From: a virus | Virus record (IMG/VR): IMGVR_UViG_3300025712_000039 | Location: 1 to 23,474 of that record | Strand: one strand, 5' to 3' | DNA length: 23,474 nt | In this document: positions 22,865-23,474 of the stretch, in pieces | How the letters are laid out: every line of letters begins with the position of its first letter | Position numbering within the stretch: position 1 is the first letter of the stretch | The notes under the pieces: model-generated | The model's input: the letters and a program-made list of their open reading frames with translations, nothing else | Told to the model about the DNA's origin: nothing | The model's database searches: none | Position numbers and translations under genes: made by a program

Positions 22865-23474
22865 CTTGTTAATGCTTGTTAGCATTTCCGCAACAGCTTC
22901 AGACAACGAAATCTTTGTAGATCAAGTAGGAGCTACAGCTAATATAGATCTTGAACAGTTAGGTAGTGGTAACATTATAGGTGGTCTTACTGCAGTAGCA
23001 GGTTCAATGACAGCCTTGGATCTTGACGGAACATCCATGACGTTAGACATAAATCAGATTGGTGATGCTAACAAATTTCTAGGAGATATGTATGCAGATT
23101 CATACACAGGTTACTTTAATTTTGATGGCGATACTAACACGTTCACATCTAAAATGGATTCAACCAATTCGTTTGGTGCAGATGGTTCAAACGTTAATGT
23201 CCAAGTGACAGGTAGTACCAACACCTTTACACTTGATCTAGCTACTAGTGCTTTAGCAAGTAGCGCAGATATAGATTGGACTGTGCAAGGTTCTAGTAAT
23301 ACTATTAATGCTGACATTGATGTGGATTCAGCTACTAATTATATGAATATAGATGGCGATAGTAATACAGTAAATTATGATGGAGATGGTTATGCCCAGG
23401 GATATTTTCACCTTACACACACAGGAAGTTCAAGAGCCTTTGATGTGGATCAACAAAGCACACAAGATTCAGAT
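22848..23474 (+). CDS. Secreted curlin-like repeat protein (3' truncated by window end)
   Basis: ATG at 22848 opens a frame of 209 codons that continues past the right edge without a stop. Residues 1-17 form a signal peptide (MKKLISLLMLVSISATA), giving a mature start SDNEIFVDQ. The mature part is rich in Asp, Asn, Gly, Ser and Thr, low in Lys and Cys-free. It carries a repeated hydrophobic-x-(Q/D/T)-x-G-x-x-N element: EQLGSGN (G39), NQIGDAN (G72), NFDGDTN (G94), QVTGSTN (G122), TVQGSSN (G148), NIDGDSN (G170), THTGSSR (G193). Most spacings are 22-28 residues, near the roughly 22-residue CsgA repeat (Q-x-G-x-x-N-x-A-x-x-x-Q). It is much more acidic than CsgA. Being directly downstream of csgF and csgG, it is the obvious substrate of the pore. 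It could form an amyloid-like fibre or a beta-solenoid. Not a clear CsgA or CsgB orthologue. Confidence 0.75.
   Translation, partial: MKKLISLLMLVSISATASDNEIFVDQVGATANIDLEQLGSGNIIGGLTAVAGSMTALDLDGTSMTLDINQIGDANKFLGDMYADSYTGYFNFDGDTNTFTSKMDSTNSFGADGSNVNVQVTGSTNTFTLDLATSALASSADIDWTVQGSSNTINADIDVDSATNYMNIDGDSNTVNYDGDGYAQGYFHLTHTGSSRAFDVDQQSTQDSD

Noticed and set aside
1-23474. tRNA genes, integrase or attachment site
   Set aside because: Nothing with tRNA-like stems or recombinase motifs was found by reading. Coding density leaves almost no room for RNA genes.

Overview
The window is one long, AT-rich, entirely plus-strand block of tightly packed late genes from a tailed bacteriophage. Genes abut or overlap throughout, often with a TAATG stop-start overlap, and there is no intergenic gap over 20 bases. 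I see no tRNA, integrase, insertion sequence, CRISPR array or terminator. The pattern of head-tail adaptor, tail nozzle-like protein, repeat-rich tail fibre, and then a set of very large internal (ejection-type) virion proteins, the last with a peptidoglycan-cleaving domain, suggests a short-tailed (podovirus-like) phage. Low GC, the fibre repeats and a GGRV-type N-terminal motif fit marine phages of the kind infecting SAR11-like or related alphaproteobacteria. The host assignment is inference.

Layout. Bases 1-444 hold the end of an unidentified gene and a 55-residue basic protein. Bases 444-2818 encode the adaptor and a probable tail nozzle/hub. Bases 2822-5794 encode a tail fibre built on a 13-residue AELNILDG repeat. 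Bases 5810-6658 encode a threonine-rich protein with a 16-residue repeat. It is followed by two tiny, related coiled-coil proteins (6664-6954) and two glycosyltransferase-like proteins (6944-8537), which raises the possibility of a fibre-glycosylation module. Bases 8537-8776 encode a small membrane-anchored coiled-coil protein. Bases 8785-20572 encode five proteins read as internal virion or ejection proteins. The 989-residue member has about 440 residues in an unbroken 11/22-residue register. The 1647-residue member ends in a lysozyme/transglycosylase-like domain, preceded by a possible ADP-ribosyltransferase-like remnant.

Bases 20577-21671 carry a small acidic protein, a three-membrane-segment holin and a second membrane-anchored coiled-coil protein. 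The right end is the most striking part: an overlapping gene cluster for a curli-type (type VIII) secretion system, with a CsgF homologue, a CsgG outer-membrane lipoprotein pore, and a signal-peptide-bearing, Asp/Asn/Gly-rich protein with curlin-like G-x-x-N repeats that runs off the right edge. A phage carrying the amyloid secretion pore, its coupling factor and a candidate secreted subunit directly behind its holin could modify the infected cell surface, assist outer-membrane lysis, or block superinfection. None of these roles can be decided from sequence alone.
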